47,262 bases of DNA from Candidatus Nitrosopumilus sp. (GTDB lineage Archaea > Thermoproteota > Nitrososphaeria > Nitrososphaerales > Nitrosopumilaceae), in contig JAEFCZ010000029.1 in the NCBI GenBank assembly GCA_016125975.1, forward strand, positions 1 to 47,262, given 5' to 3'. The notes beneath the pieces were generated by a model, which searched no databases, was not told the DNA's origin, and was given only the letters and a program-made list of their open reading frames with translations. Position 1 is the stretch's first letter. The number at the start of each line of letters is the position of its first letter. Made by a program: the position numbers and the translations under genes. Positions 1-7,791 of this stretch are shown here, in pieces.

Positions 1-204
1 ATCTCTAACATGAGTCTTGATTGGATTTTTTAATTTACCTGCTTTTGCGGCTTTGATTTCTTCAATTAGTTTTCTTTTACCATCGTTAATTCCTCTGGTA
101 AGAGATCTTCTTTGTCTTGCGTTGAATAATTGGAATAATTTTTCTAATGACATATTTTCAAGTTCTTCTTTTGGGATTCCTCTGTATGAAAATTCTTTAA
201 CCAT
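1..204 (-). CDS. rps19: Ribosomal protein uS19 (S19), 3' part cut by window edge
   Basis: Small-subunit head protein. Reading the minus strand from the ATG at 204 gives 68 residues beginning MVKEFSYRGIPKEEL and containing NARQRRSLTRG and PIKTHVRD, the N-terminal pattern of archaeal/eukaryotic S19 (S15e type). The frame is still open at base 1, so the C-terminus is outside. A purine-rich GAAGGTGA lies about ten bases upstream and supports this start. It follows uL23 by 27 bases in the same operon; the usual uL2 gene is not between them. Confidence 0.93.
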   Translation of the reverse strand, partial: MVKEFSYRGIPKEELENMSLEKLFQLFNARQRRSLTRGINDGKRKLIEEIKAAKAGKLKNPIKTHVRD

Positions 205-231
205 TTTTGTTCTTCACCTTCTAGCTCCCTA

Positions 232-498
232 TTATAGCATTCCTATCTTTGTTGCGAGGTCTCTTGCTTTTTCTGTATTTTCAAACTGAACGAATGCTTT
301 CTTACCGTAAATTGTTCTAGCTGTGTTGACGTTAGTGACTTTTTCTTTGTATAGTGTGTTAACTGCATCAGCAATTTCTGGTTTGCTTGCTGATCTGTCT
401 ACTATGAAACAAATTTTACTTTCATTTTCTACCATTGCAAATGTCTTTTCAGTAATGTATGGTTTGAGTATGATTTTACTTGCTTGATCTACATTCAT
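232..498 (-). CDS. rpl23: Ribosomal protein uL23 (L23)
   Basis: Large-subunit protein at the peptide exit tunnel, a docking site for SRP and chaperones in known ribosomes. The 88-residue length is normal for archaea. The pattern KPYITEKTFAMVE near the N-terminus, followed by VNTLYKEKVTNVNT and KKAFVQFE, is the L23 fold signature. Its ATG overlaps the uL4 stop by four bases (ATGA), so translation is probably coupled. Confidence 0.96.
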   Translation of the reverse strand: MNVDQASKIILKPYITEKTFAMVENESKICFIVDRSASKPEIADAVNTLYKEKVTNVNTARTIYGKKAFVQFENTEKARDLATKIGML

Positions 499-1310
499 TG
501 CACTTTCGCCATTACCTCTAGATGTGTTGATTTTATTTTTCCAATTTCTTCAATTGCAGATTTGGAATAAACGGTTAATCTAATTGGGTCTGAACCTGGA
601 GCTAAATCTAACACGCTCAAATCTTTGACACTTGTTGCTTCTACCCCTGGTAGTGAGCCAATTGCTTTTGAAATATTTGATGAATCTTTAGTTACAAACA
701 ATACGCTCTTTCCAACTTTCTTGCTTCTTCCTCTAAGTCTTGATTGACCAGAACGTACCTTTCTTGTTTCAAGTCTTTGTAGATCTTGTGTTAGTTTTAA
801 TGAATCTAGTATTTTTGAGACTTCACTTGTTTTAGATACTGATTCGATATCATCTGCGACTACAATTGGGAATGATTCGATTCCTTCTACTTTGTGTCCT
901 CTTGATTCGATTCTGTCTTTTGAAGCAGTTGCAGCAATTGCTGAACACAATGCTAGTTTCTTTTCTTTTTTGTTTAGTTTCTTGTAAATGACTTTCTCAA
1001 CAATAGGTGGATGTGCTTGTCTTCCTCCTCTAGTTGATGCAACCTCTGCACCTTGTCCTTGTCTTCCACCGCCACCACCTTGTGCTCTTGCAACACGAGA
1101 TACACCTTGACCTGTTGGTGGATCATTTGAATCTGCAACTACGTCTTGACCTGCAGTTGGGTGTCTTCCTTGTGGTTGGAATTTGTGTGATGTAAGATTA
1201 GTGAAAGCTTTGTGAATCAATTCTCTTCTAAATGGGGTAGAAAATACTGCTGGTAGTTCTACTTCTCCATCTTTTGTTCCAGTTGTTGTGTAAACTGCTG
1301 TCTTGGTCAT
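495..1310 (-). CDS. rpl4: Ribosomal protein uL4 (L4)
   Basis: Large-subunit rRNA-binding protein whose extended loop lines the exit tunnel. The 271 residues include the basic, Gly/Arg-rich loop (about residues 45-100: GRHPTAGQDVVA, RVARAQGGGGGRQGQG, RGGRQAHPP) typical of archaeal/eukaryotic L4, and the motif RLRGRSKKVGKSVLFV. The start overlaps the uL3 stop and the end overlaps the uL23 start, each by four bases. This is the usual archaeal order L3-L4-L23. Confidence 0.96.
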   Translation of the reverse strand: MTKTAVYTTTGTKDGEVELPAVFSTPFRRELIHKAFTNLTSHKFQPQGRHPTAGQDVVADSNDPPTGQGVSRVARAQGGGGGRQGQGAEVASTRGGRQAHPPIVEKVIYKKLNKKEKKLALCSAIAATASKDRIESRGHKVEGIESFPIVVADDIESVSKTSEVSKILDSLKLTQDLQRLETRKVRSGQSRLRGRSKKVGKSVLFVTKDSSNISKAIGSLPGVEATSVKDLSVLDLAPGSDPIRLTVYSKSAIEEIGKIKSTHLEVMAKVQ

Positions 1311-2302
1311 ACTACGACCTCTAAGATATTTGGTTTGTTAACTTTGGCTGGAACATTTCTGATCTGACTTCTCAGTTTGATTAGTCTTCTATATGTTCCA
1401 GGAACTGAACCTTTTAGAATAATGAAATCCCCTTTGACTAAGCCAAAGTGTTTGTATCCTCCATCTGGATTAATTTTTAATTTATCTTCTTCAGTGTTAC
1501 CCATAATCATGATTCTTTTATCGTACTCGACTCTTTGATGGAATCCAAATTGTCCTGCTCTTGGAACTGTATACATGACACTTTGTGGAGAAATTGGACC
1601 TAATGAACCGACTTCTCTTACTGTCTTTCTTGATTTGTGTTGTTTCTTTTTTACGTTCCATCTTTTCAAAACACCTTGCCATCCTTTGCCTTTTGTAATT
1701 GCTGCAACATCAACACTTGCACCTGTTTCAAAAATTTGATCAATCTTAATTTCTTTTCCAAGTAATTCTTTAACATGTGTAAATTGTTTTGGTATGTCTC
1801 CTCCACTTACTGAAGCTTCAAAGATGTATGGTTTCTTTTGTTCTAATCCTGCAGCACTTGGTGATACTGCAACAATTGCAAAAATTTCTTTAATTTTTTT
1901 CAAACCTTTTTCTGCATTCTCTAATGCATTTTCTTGTTTGTTCTTTAGTGTAATTTCTTTAGCGATACTTTTTGGGATGTCTTCTGCATAAACATCAAAC
2001 TCTGCATGTCTTCCATCATGATCTTTCGAATAACCTCTAATTCCTAAAATCAAAACTGGTGGTGTAACTAGAACTGTTCCAAGACTTACTAGTTGTTTTC
2101 CTGCATTAGGCACTTTTTCACGATCATCAATACTGACAATTTGAACACACCCTGCTTTGAAACCACAGTGAGCTAAAATTTTTGGCTCTTCAGAATATAA
2201 TTTTGGCCATGCTCTGATTCTTGCCTCCATGCTTTTAGCACGTACTCTAGGTGAATACGCAAGGCTTCCTCTACGTGGTGAATGTCTTTTTCTAGCACCC
2301 AT
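1307..2302 (-). CDS. rpl3: Ribosomal protein uL3 (L3)
   Basis: Large-subunit protein near the peptidyl-transferase centre. The 331 residues match archaeal L3 in length. GARKRHSPRRGSLAYSPR at the start, the TKGKGWQGVLKRW segment (about residue 205) and VMYTVPRAGQFGFHQRVEYD are hallmark L3 stretches. It is the first gene of the ribosomal operon here. The ATG at 2302 has a TATA-like TTTAATAG about 30 bases upstream (around 2331-2338), so the transcript would have a very short leader. A 28-bp palindrome (2351-2378) lies just upstream of that box. Confidence 0.96.
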   Translation of the reverse strand: MGARKRHSPRRGSLAYSPRVRAKSMEARIRAWPKLYSEEPKILAHCGFKAGCVQIVSIDDREKVPNAGKQLVSLGTVLVTPPVLILGIRGYSKDHDGRHAEFDVYAEDIPKSIAKEITLKNKQENALENAEKGLKKIKEIFAIVAVSPSAAGLEQKKPYIFEASVSGGDIPKQFTHVKELLGKEIKIDQIFETGASVDVAAITKGKGWQGVLKRWNVKKKQHKSRKTVREVGSLGPISPQSVMYTVPRAGQFGFHQRVEYDKRIMIMGNTEEDKLKINPDGGYKHFGLVKGDFIILKGSVPGTYRRLIKLRSQIRNVPAKVNKPNILEVVV

Positions 2303-2350
2303 GACTAAAACGCATCATCGATTGCCCTCTATTAAACCATGTGAGATATC

Positions 2351-2378
2351 GTTAACCGCTAAAAAAATATTGGTTAAC
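2351..2378. promoter_or_regulatory. Perfect palindrome GTTAACC-N14-GGTTAAC before the uL3 operon
   Basis: The arms GTTAACC (2351-2357) and GGTTAAC (2372-2378) are exact inverted copies separated by 14 bases. This equals the layout of the biotin operator bound by BirA in Bacillus (GTTAACC, spacer, GGTTAAC) and of the site before bioB in this window (10068-10095). It lies 49 bp upstream of the uL3 start codon and 17 bp beyond the stop of the small membrane protein gene. Binding by BirA is inferred from the pattern only. Confidence 0.6.
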
Positions 2379-2394
2379 CAACTGTGCCTAAAAA

Positions 2395-2505
2395 TTATGG
2401 ACTGAGAAGATCATTTACCATATTCCAAATTGTTATTCCACCAATGATAATTCCTGCAGCTCCAACACCAATTGCCAATAACAAAAAGTTTTTTCTTTCT
2501 GCCAT
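2395..2505 (-). CDS. Small single-span membrane protein (36 aa)
   Basis: The minus-strand frame from ATG 2505 to TAA 2395 encodes 36 residues: a charged MAERKN start, a hydrophobic Gly/Ala/Ile segment (about residues 7-27) and a short WNMVNDLLSP tail. It starts two bases after the stop of the upstream SPOUT methyltransferase gene, so it is probably co-transcribed and translationally coupled. The layout suggests one membrane helix. It is not a recognised family; its tight position in the operon is the main reason to believe it. Confidence 0.6.
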   Translation of the reverse strand: MAERKNFLLLAIGVGAAGIIIGGITIWNMVNDLLSP

Positions 2506-2507
2506 GG

Positions 2508-3320
2508 TTATGGTGTACTTTGTGCATTAATTATTGATAATGTTCCAAGTAATGCTTCTTCTAGACGTACTGTTTGTGTAGCTTGATTGGGGAAAAAGTT
2601 TAGAGACTTTGCATTTTGCACATTTTTCATTTTTCCACCTAGGATCTCATGAATTCCTTTCTCAGGTGAGCCAAATACAACAAGTGTTGGTTGATCTGAT
2701 TTTACATATTTTGCAATTTGCTCTTTTGTTGCAGTTTTGCCCTTTCTTGATGTAAGGATTATACTTCCTTTCCATTCTGATAATAATGAAAATAGGTTTG
2801 CTCTTTCTTTAACTGAATATCCCCAATACTCTGGTGCTTCGTTTCTGTTAATTTCTTTGACTGAAAAGTTTGGATGTCCTTCTTTGAATTGTACTGTTAC
2901 TCTCTTACCCATTGAAGTCTTTCCAAAAAATGGAATTAGTTGATTTACTCCAACATCTACGAATCTTTTTCCCTTTACACTAACTACTATTCCTTCTCTT
3001 ACATCTCCTCTATTGATCTTTTTTGGATTTGCAGGTGTAGCGTGACTTGGAATTCTTAGTGGTTGTAAGACTCCTGCAAATTTCAAGTCATTCATTTTTG
3101 GAAATAGTCTTCTTCGCAAAAACTGTGGTGTCTCTAGATATTTTAGAATCATAACCATAAGACTTCCGTCTTGTTTATTGTTTCCTTCTTGGTAAACATA
3201 GATGGTATCTGTTTTAAAAATAGCACAAGCTCTTGCTAAAACAGAAATTTTTCTAGTTTTATCTATCTTCAATGATTCATCAGATAGAGCAGATTCAGGA
3301 ATTGCAACAGATAATTTCAA
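2508..3320 (-). CDS. SPOUT-fold RNA methyltransferase (COG2106-type, DUF171)
   Basis: A 270-residue protein of the archaeal/eukaryotic family related to human C9orf114/SPOUT1, a putative rRNA (uridine-N3) methyltransferase. Visible support: the N-terminal ARACAIFKTDTIYVYQEG and ILKYLETPQFLRRRLFPK segments, an inserted beta-rich OB-like domain (about residues 90-165, GDVREGIVVSVKGKRFVDVGV), and a C-terminal SPOUT part with LVVFGSPEKGIHEI, the SAM-binding knot region. Archaea commonly place this gene upstream of rpl3, as here, which fits a ribosome-biogenesis role. The exact modified base is not deducible. Confidence 0.85.
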   Translation of the reverse strand: MKLSVAIPESALSDESLKIDKTRKISVLARACAIFKTDTIYVYQEGNNKQDGSLMVMILKYLETPQFLRRRLFPKMNDLKFAGVLQPLRIPSHATPANPKKINRGDVREGIVVSVKGKRFVDVGVNQLIPFFGKTSMGKRVTVQFKEGHPNFSVKEINRNEAPEYWGYSVKERANLFSLLSEWKGSIILTSRKGKTATKEQIAKYVKSDQPTLVVFGSPEKGIHEILGGKMKNVQNAKSLNFFPNQATQTVRLEEALLGTLSIINAQSTP

Positions 3321-3351
3321 TATAATTGAGTCTCACAAACAGATAAAATAA

Positions 3352-4089
3352 TTAATTTTTGTCGTGTGGGTATTTTTCTTTAGCAGTTTTTGCATAATTT
3401 GCAATCTGCTCATCTGAAACTATTTCATACAAACCGCTGTCTGCTTTGATATGTGCCATTCTGATATGATTAGTTCCTTCTTTGTCTTCACTTGATAGAT
3501 AAATTCCTGCAGAAGCTAATGCAGCTGCATCATCTAATGAAAGATCACTCTTGTATGTTTTTTCTAAGAAATCTGTTACTTGATCAGAACCAGAACCAAT
3601 TGCAATTGCATCATAAGAAATGTATGTTCCGCTAGGATCTGTCAAATACAATTGTGGTTTACTGTTAACTACCCCCCCAAGAATTAATGCAACACCAAAT
3701 GGTCTTACACCTGCATATTGGGTATATTGTTGAGATTGATCAGCTAAATGTTTGGCAATGGTTTCAATTTCTACTGGTTCATCGTAAATCATTTTGTTGC
3801 TTTGAGAAAAGAATCTTGCATTGTCTACTTGACTTCTTGCATCTGGTATGTAACCTGCTGCGGCAACTCCGACATGATCATCAATTTGGAAAATCTTTTG
3901 AGCGGTATTGGAAATTTGTAATTTTCTTGGTTTTTCTTCTACTGCAATTACGATGCCATCTTTACATTTTACACCTACTGCAATTGTTCCTCTTCTTACT
4001 GTCTCAATTGCATATTCGACTTGGTATAATCTGCCGTCTGGTGAGAATACTGTGATTGCTCTATCGTAACCTTGTTGTGCAGGAAGCAT
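3352..4089 (-). CDS. psmA: 20S proteasome alpha subunit
   Basis: Structural alpha-ring subunit of the archaeal 20S proteasome, which gates substrate entry. The 245 residues carry the alpha-subunit N-terminal signature YDRAITVFSPDGRLYQVEYA (residues 9-28), which forms the gate and the ATPase docking region, then GVKCKDGIVIAVE and the conserved GVRPFGVALILGG. There is no N-terminal catalytic Thr motif, as expected for alpha. The gene is divergent from the DUF371 gene across 52 bp with a shared AT box, and probably makes a leaderless mRNA. Confidence 0.96.
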   Translation of the reverse strand: MLPAQQGYDRAITVFSPDGRLYQVEYAIETVRRGTIAVGVKCKDGIVIAVEEKPRKLQISNTAQKIFQIDDHVGVAAAGYIPDARSQVDNARFFSQSNKMIYDEPVEIETIAKHLADQSQQYTQYAGVRPFGVALILGGVVNSKPQLYLTDPSGTYISYDAIAIGSGSDQVTDFLEKTYKSDLSLDDAAALASAGIYLSSEDKEGTNHIRMAHIKADSGLYEIVSDEQIANYAKTAKEKYPHDKN

Positions 4090-4141
4090 TTGATTCCAAT
4101 GCTCTGAAAGTTTAATTTAAGTCTAGCCTATCTAATTTGCC
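4090..4141. promoter_or_regulatory. Shared divergent promoter psmA / DUF371
   Basis: The only AT-rich box in this 52-bp gap is TTTAATTTAA at 4111-4120. It sits about 26 bp from the DUF371 GTG (4142) and about 27 bp from the psmA ATG (4089). That is the usual archaeal distance from TATA box to transcription start, so one central box could serve both directions and give leaderless transcripts. Read from sequence only; no start-site data. Confidence 0.5.
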
Positions 4142-4558
4142 GTGAGATTCGAAATTGAATTTTCAGGACATGAAAATATTAGATCAAATCATCAAAAGAC
4201 TATAGAGATTACAAAAGAGTCTCATTTGACACCTCAAGGTGATTGTATAGTTGGTGTTAGTGCAAATCATGCGTGTGCTGATTTACCTCAAGATCTAAAA
4301 GACAAACTAAAACAATCTGATTCAAACATTACATTTTCTATTGATGTTGGAGAGTACAACTTTACCGTACAAGGAAAAGGTCATCCTGATCTAATACTAA
4401 CTCATGATGAAGATATTGTGATTAGAAAAAGTGATTTTGTATGTCCTAGAACTTTAGCTGTAAAATGTGACAAGGCATCTGATTTGTTACCTAGAGAAAT
4501 GGTCACACTATTACAAGATCCTAAAACTAAAGGTACCTTTACTATTACTGTTGATTAA
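4142..4558 (+). CDS. DUF371 family protein
   Basis: A 138-residue protein with the archaeal DUF371 pattern: MRFEIEFSGHENIRSNHQKTIEITKE at the N-terminus, then GDCIVGVSANHACADLP, and a C-terminal RTLAVKCDKASDLLPREMV. The family is widespread in archaea and of unknown function. It starts with GTG at 4142; no ATG fits the conserved N-terminus. The promoter appears shared with psmA. No signal peptide or membrane span is seen, so it is probably cytosolic. Confidence 0.8.
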   Translation: MRFEIEFSGHENIRSNHQKTIEITKESHLTPQGDCIVGVSANHACADLPQDLKDKLKQSDSNITFSIDVGEYNFTVQGKGHPDLILTHDEDIVIRKSDFVCPRTLAVKCDKASDLLPREMVTLLQDPKTKGTFTITVD

Positions 4559-4597
4559 AACTGTGACAATTTTATAGTCATTAATTTCATTTTGATT

Positions 4598-4717
4598 ATG
4601 GGTCTGAAAACTAATTTGTTTATTTTAGTACCATTGGCAGCATTTGCTGCAATTATTCTTGGTGCAGGAATGTATCTGACATTGTGTAAAAACGCTCTTG
4701 TCCCATTACCTTGTTGA
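4598..4717 (+). CDS. Small single-span membrane protein (39 aa)
   Basis: ATG 4598 to TGA 4717 encodes 39 residues: MGLKTN, then a hydrophobic stretch (about residues 7-30, rich in Leu, Ala and Ile), then LCKNALVPLPC with two cysteines near the end. It resembles a membrane anchor with a short exposed tail. It lies 40 bp after the DUF371 gene on the same strand. Function unknown; coding status rests on the clean start-stop frame and amphipathic layout. Confidence 0.45.
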   Translation: MGLKTNLFILVPLAAFAAIILGAGMYLTLCKNALVPLPC

Positions 4718-4789
4718 CTCAATAATTTCCATCTTTAGTTAATTCTGATTTATCATGATTTTCTTAAGACATGACTCTTTAGATGGTTC

Positions 4790-5131
4790 ATGGCAAAACC
4801 TATTGTGGAGTTACCACTTTCAAAAAAACCTACAGATGCTGAACTGAAAAAACTCAAAGATTATTTCAAAGAAATGCCTGTTGATGAAATTCTTACTGGT
4901 TTGAAATTTGCTAAAAACAGATGGTCAGCAAAAGATGCGGGAACTCTAAAGGTTGGAAGAAAAAGCATTATTCAAAAAGAGGTTCATTCTGTAACTACAG
5001 AACAAGCTCAATGGAGATTGAAAAATTGGAAGATGATGATTGCAAACTATAGAAGACGTGGATACAGCTATCCGACAATTTCTAGAATAAAGAAAATTCT
5101 TGTTCAGAAAAGTAAAAAGAAATCTAAATGA
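4790..5131 (+). CDS. Conserved-looking basic protein, unknown function (113 aa)
   Basis: A lysine-rich soluble protein with an acidic/helical N-terminal half (PTDAELKKLKDYFKEMPVDEILTGLKFAKNRW) and a basic C-terminal half (WRLKNWKMMIANYRRRGYSYPTISRIKKILVQKSKKKSK). The basic tail suggests nucleic-acid or ribosome binding, but no known domain is recognised. The ATG at 4790 is the first start in frame. It converges on cdvB and overlaps its 3' end by eight bases. Confidence 0.65.
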   Translation: MAKPIVELPLSKKPTDAELKKLKDYFKEMPVDEILTGLKFAKNRWSAKDAGTLKVGRKSIIQKEVHSVTTEQAQWRLKNWKMMIANYRRRGYSYPTISRIKKILVQKSKKKSK

Positions 5132-5774
5132 AAATATCTGATTTTCTTTCAACAATTTGTTGTTTAAGAGAATCAGGAACATCTGGAATTATAGCCTTTG
5201 TTTGACCTGCAATAACACCTTGTGCTTCTTCTAATATTGCCAGTGTATCTGTATTAGCTTCTGCGCCTACATTCATGGTATCTCCTACTTCCACTGATGA
5301 GCCAGACATTACATCTCCAAGTATGGATGACAAGTCTTGCATTGATGCATTTGCCTCTGGCATGATTCCGTTAAGTGATGGGGCTAACCCTTTGATTATT
5401 GACATGCATGGGCTGAGTGTAACTACTACATCTCCTAATTCAGATACTGTATCTAGTCTAAGTTTTACTTGTTCCATTGAAAGTTTGGCACCACTTACCA
5501 TGTTTTTCATCTTTCTTACTTGTGCCAATTCATTTGCATATACTTGTGCATAGGCGCCTTTGTTATTTTTATGAGCGGTAACTATTTTTTCAAAAATTTT
5601 ATCATGTTTTACCTTTAGTTTTTCATTAATTCCTTCTAATTTTGAGATTTGAAATTGTAATTTTTTCTGTGCAAAGTCAATTTTGTTCTTTAGTGGTTCA
5701 GCAGGCTTTACTTTTCCCATTACTTTTTGGGAAATACTTTCTCCTTCTGTTTTGTTCCAAGAGTTGCTTAGCAT
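5124..5774 (-). CDS. cdvB: CdvB-like ESCRT-III (Snf7 family) cell-division protein
   Basis: Archaeal Cdv proteins form ESCRT-III polymers that constrict the membrane during division. The 216 residues show a basic N-terminal helical hairpin (about 20-100: LKNKIDFAQKKLQFQISKLEGINEKLKVKHDKIFEKIV, then YANELAQVRKMKNMV), a Snf7 core, and an acidic C-terminal part (LEEAQGVIAGQ). Its length lacks room for the winged helix of Sulfolobus CdvB, so it may be one of the short CdvB paralogues found in Nitrososphaerota. CdvA and CdvC are not in the window. Its promoter carries a TGTCACT repeat (5819-5849). Confidence 0.82.
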   Translation of the reverse strand: MLSNSWNKTEGESISQKVMGKVKPAEPLKNKIDFAQKKLQFQISKLEGINEKLKVKHDKIFEKIVTAHKNNKGAYAQVYANELAQVRKMKNMVSGAKLSMEQVKLRLDTVSELGDVVVTLSPCMSIIKGLAPSLNGIMPEANASMQDLSSILGDVMSGSSVEVGDTMNVGAEANTDTLAILEEAQGVIAGQTKAIIPDVPDSLKQQIVERKSDIFI

Positions 5775-5805
5775 GTTTGATTCTCGATATTGGTCAAATT
5801 TTTTG

Positions 5806-5849
5806 TTTTAAAGAGATTTGTCACTCTAGCTAGTGTCACTGGAGTGACA
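5806..5849 (-). promoter_or_regulatory. cdvB promoter with TGTCACT / AGTGACA repeats
   Basis: On the minus strand a palindrome TGTCACT-CC-AGTGACA is followed by CTAGCTAG and a further AGTGACA (5819-5849). A TATA-like CTTTAAAAC (5806-5814) comes next, about 35 bp before the cdvB ATG at 5774. Repeated half-sites directly above a TATA box suggest an activator or repressor site for cdvB. A stem-loop terminator for the upstream thioredoxin gene is the alternative. Confidence 0.5.
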
Positions 5850-5864
5850 GATGTTGCAGTTACA

Positions 5865-6956
5865 CTATCCAAAGGTAAATGTGAATATTTGAAAGCCTGC
5901 ACCCTTAATTTTAATCTCTAAGATATGAGATGCACTCTCTTCACTAGTTATGATGTTGTATAATCCTGGTTCTGAAACGCTTAGGATATTTTCTGATGTA
6001 ATGTCATTTCCTGAATATTGTTTAGGTAATGCTTCTCCATCAAGATAGATTTCTAGTTCTGCATTATTTGCAGTTACAATGTTTACTTCTTTTGCATTGT
6101 ATAGTAATTTGATTTCTCCTGTTTCTGAAATCAACTCCATACTATCTTCAAGATTCTTCCATGTTCCTGTTGGGTAGAATTTATGCAATTCTATTTTCTT
6201 TGATTCTTTGTACACTACTGTTTTTTCTGGTTGGAACCCTTCATCACTGCCTAATTGATTTCTATTTTGTGCAAAGTAATATCCAAAGTATAATTCTGGA
6301 GTTCTAAATAATGTGTGTTCAAATTCTTCAATGTCAACTAGAGTTGAAGCTGATGTCATTTGAATTCCTAGAGCATCTGATCTTTCTTTTAGTAACTGCT
6401 GAATAATTTTTTCAGTTTCTTGGTATCCTCCTTCTCCAATATGATCATATCTTATGTAACCTTCATGATCTGCAATGTATTTTCTTGGCCAATACCTATT
6501 CTCAAATGCTTGCCAAGTTTCCATGTCATTATCCATTACCACAGGATAATTGATTCCATGTTTGTCAATTGACATTTTTACATTTTCAGGATCTTTTTCA
6601 AATTCAAATTCAGGAGAATGAACTCCAACAATTAACAATCCTTGATCTGCATATTTGTTATCCCATGCTGTAATGTATGGTAGAGTTCTGATACAGTTTA
6701 TGCAACTATATGTCCAAATATCATACAGCACAACTTTTCCTTCAATTTCTTGAGATAATTTTTCAGGAGTTGTGTTGAGATAATGTGCAATTCCTACTAA
6801 ATCAGGTGCCATTTTGAATCCTGATTTGTCTATTTGACTAGATGAAACATTTGACACACTAGCCTGATCAAGTACTGAAAATGAGGCACTTATTGCCGCA
6901 ATTCCTACGCCTATTGCCACTGCTAGAATGATTGCTGTTTTAATTTCTGATTTCAT
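5865..6956 (-). CDS. Membrane-anchored thioredoxin-like protein (DipZ C-terminal type)
   Basis: Extracytoplasmic thiol oxidoreductase that probably receives electrons from CcdA. The 363 residues start with a signal/anchor helix (about 7-27), then a TlpA/DipZ-like thioredoxin domain with the redox pair C85-x-x-C88 (WTYSCINCIRT) and WPRKYIADHEGYIRYDHIGEGGY, then a beta-rich C-terminal domain (about 190-363) as in the DipZ family. It is four bases downstream of ccdA, so the pair reconstructs a split DipZ. Likely role: keeping exported protein thiols reduced, for instance in cytochrome or copper-protein maturation (inference). Confidence 0.85.
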   Translation of the reverse strand: MKSEIKTAIILAVAIGVGIAAISASFSVLDQASVSNVSSSQIDKSGFKMAPDLVGIAHYLNTTPEKLSQEIEGKVVLYDIWTYSCINCIRTLPYITAWDNKYADQGLLIVGVHSPEFEFEKDPENVKMSIDKHGINYPVVMDNDMETWQAFENRYWPRKYIADHEGYIRYDHIGEGGYQETEKIIQQLLKERSDALGIQMTSASTLVDIEEFEHTLFRTPELYFGYYFAQNRNQLGSDEGFQPEKTVVYKESKKIELHKFYPTGTWKNLEDSMELISETGEIKLLYNAKEVNIVTANNAELEIYLDGEALPKQYSGNDITSENILSVSEPGLYNIITSEESASHILEIKIKGAGFQIFTFTFG

Positions 6957-6960
6957 ATTG

Positions 6961-7695
6961 TCACCCTAAAAGTAATAATTCATTGAGAAGTGGGAAGTTG
7001 GCAATATATGCTAGTTTATTTGTATATACTAGAATTCCTAAAATCACAATGAATCCTCCTAAAACTATGTTGTAATATTTTAGATGTTTGCTCATTGAAC
7101 GAATAATCTTGTTTGCTCTGGAATAGAACACTCCAATCAAAATAAATGGAATTCCAAGTCCTAATGAATATACTAAAAGTAAATTAAATGCAACTGATGG
7201 CGTTGTAGCTGCAAGTGTAAGTATAGTTCCTAATATTGGTCCAACACAAGGAGTCCATCCTGCGGCAAATGCTAAACCAAAAACAAATGACATTGGATAA
7301 CTTGCATTTGATCTTTTTGGAAAGAACTTTTTTTCTAAATTTAATTTGTTTATCTTCATTGATAGAAGTAAGAAGATTCCAAACCCAACTATGATTACAC
7401 CGCCAACTTGATTCAGTCCTTGTGTTATTTCCCATGATGCTGATGAGAGGGTACTGTTAATGATGACTCCTAATGTTGAAAATACTGCTGAAAATCCTAG
7501 CACAAAAAATACAGAATTTAAAATAATATTTGCTCTATTCACTGAAACTATTTTTGTTCCATCTTTTTGATTTAATTCTGAAAGTGTTGTTCCTGAAATG
7601 TATGCAAGAAATGCTGGGATCATCGGCAAAATACAAGGCGCAACAAACGAGCTTAACCCTGCTAGTGCTGCAACTGCTAGAGTTATTTCTGCCAC
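6961..7695 (-). CDS. ccdA: CcdA/DsbD-type transmembrane thiol-electron transporter
   Basis: Carries reducing equivalents across the membrane to extracytoplasmic thioredoxins. The 244 residues are mostly hydrophobic, in about six spans. Both signature cysteine motifs are present: FVAPCILPMIPAFLAYISG in helix 1 and GWTPCVGPILGT in helix 4. It stands first in a two-gene operon with the thioredoxin-like partner, the same order as the domains in fused DipZ proteins. Confidence 0.92.
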   Translation of the reverse strand: MAEITLAVAALAGLSSFVAPCILPMIPAFLAYISGTTLSELNQKDGTKIVSVNRANIILNSVFFVLGFSAVFSTLGVIINSTLSSASWEITQGLNQVGGVIIVGFGIFLLLSMKINKLNLEKKFFPKRSNASYPMSFVFGLAFAAGWTPCVGPILGTILTLAATTPSVAFNLLLVYSLGLGIPFILIGVFYSRANKIIRSMSKHLKYYNIVLGGFIVILGILVYTNKLAYIANFPLLNELLLLG

Positions 7696-7791
7696 ACACT
7701 AAAGTTGTAATTTTTACTTTAAAGTATTCTTCCAGATTTTTACCAAGTCTCAATACAATCCGTTTTTAACTGGGTTCGGAATAATTTTGGT

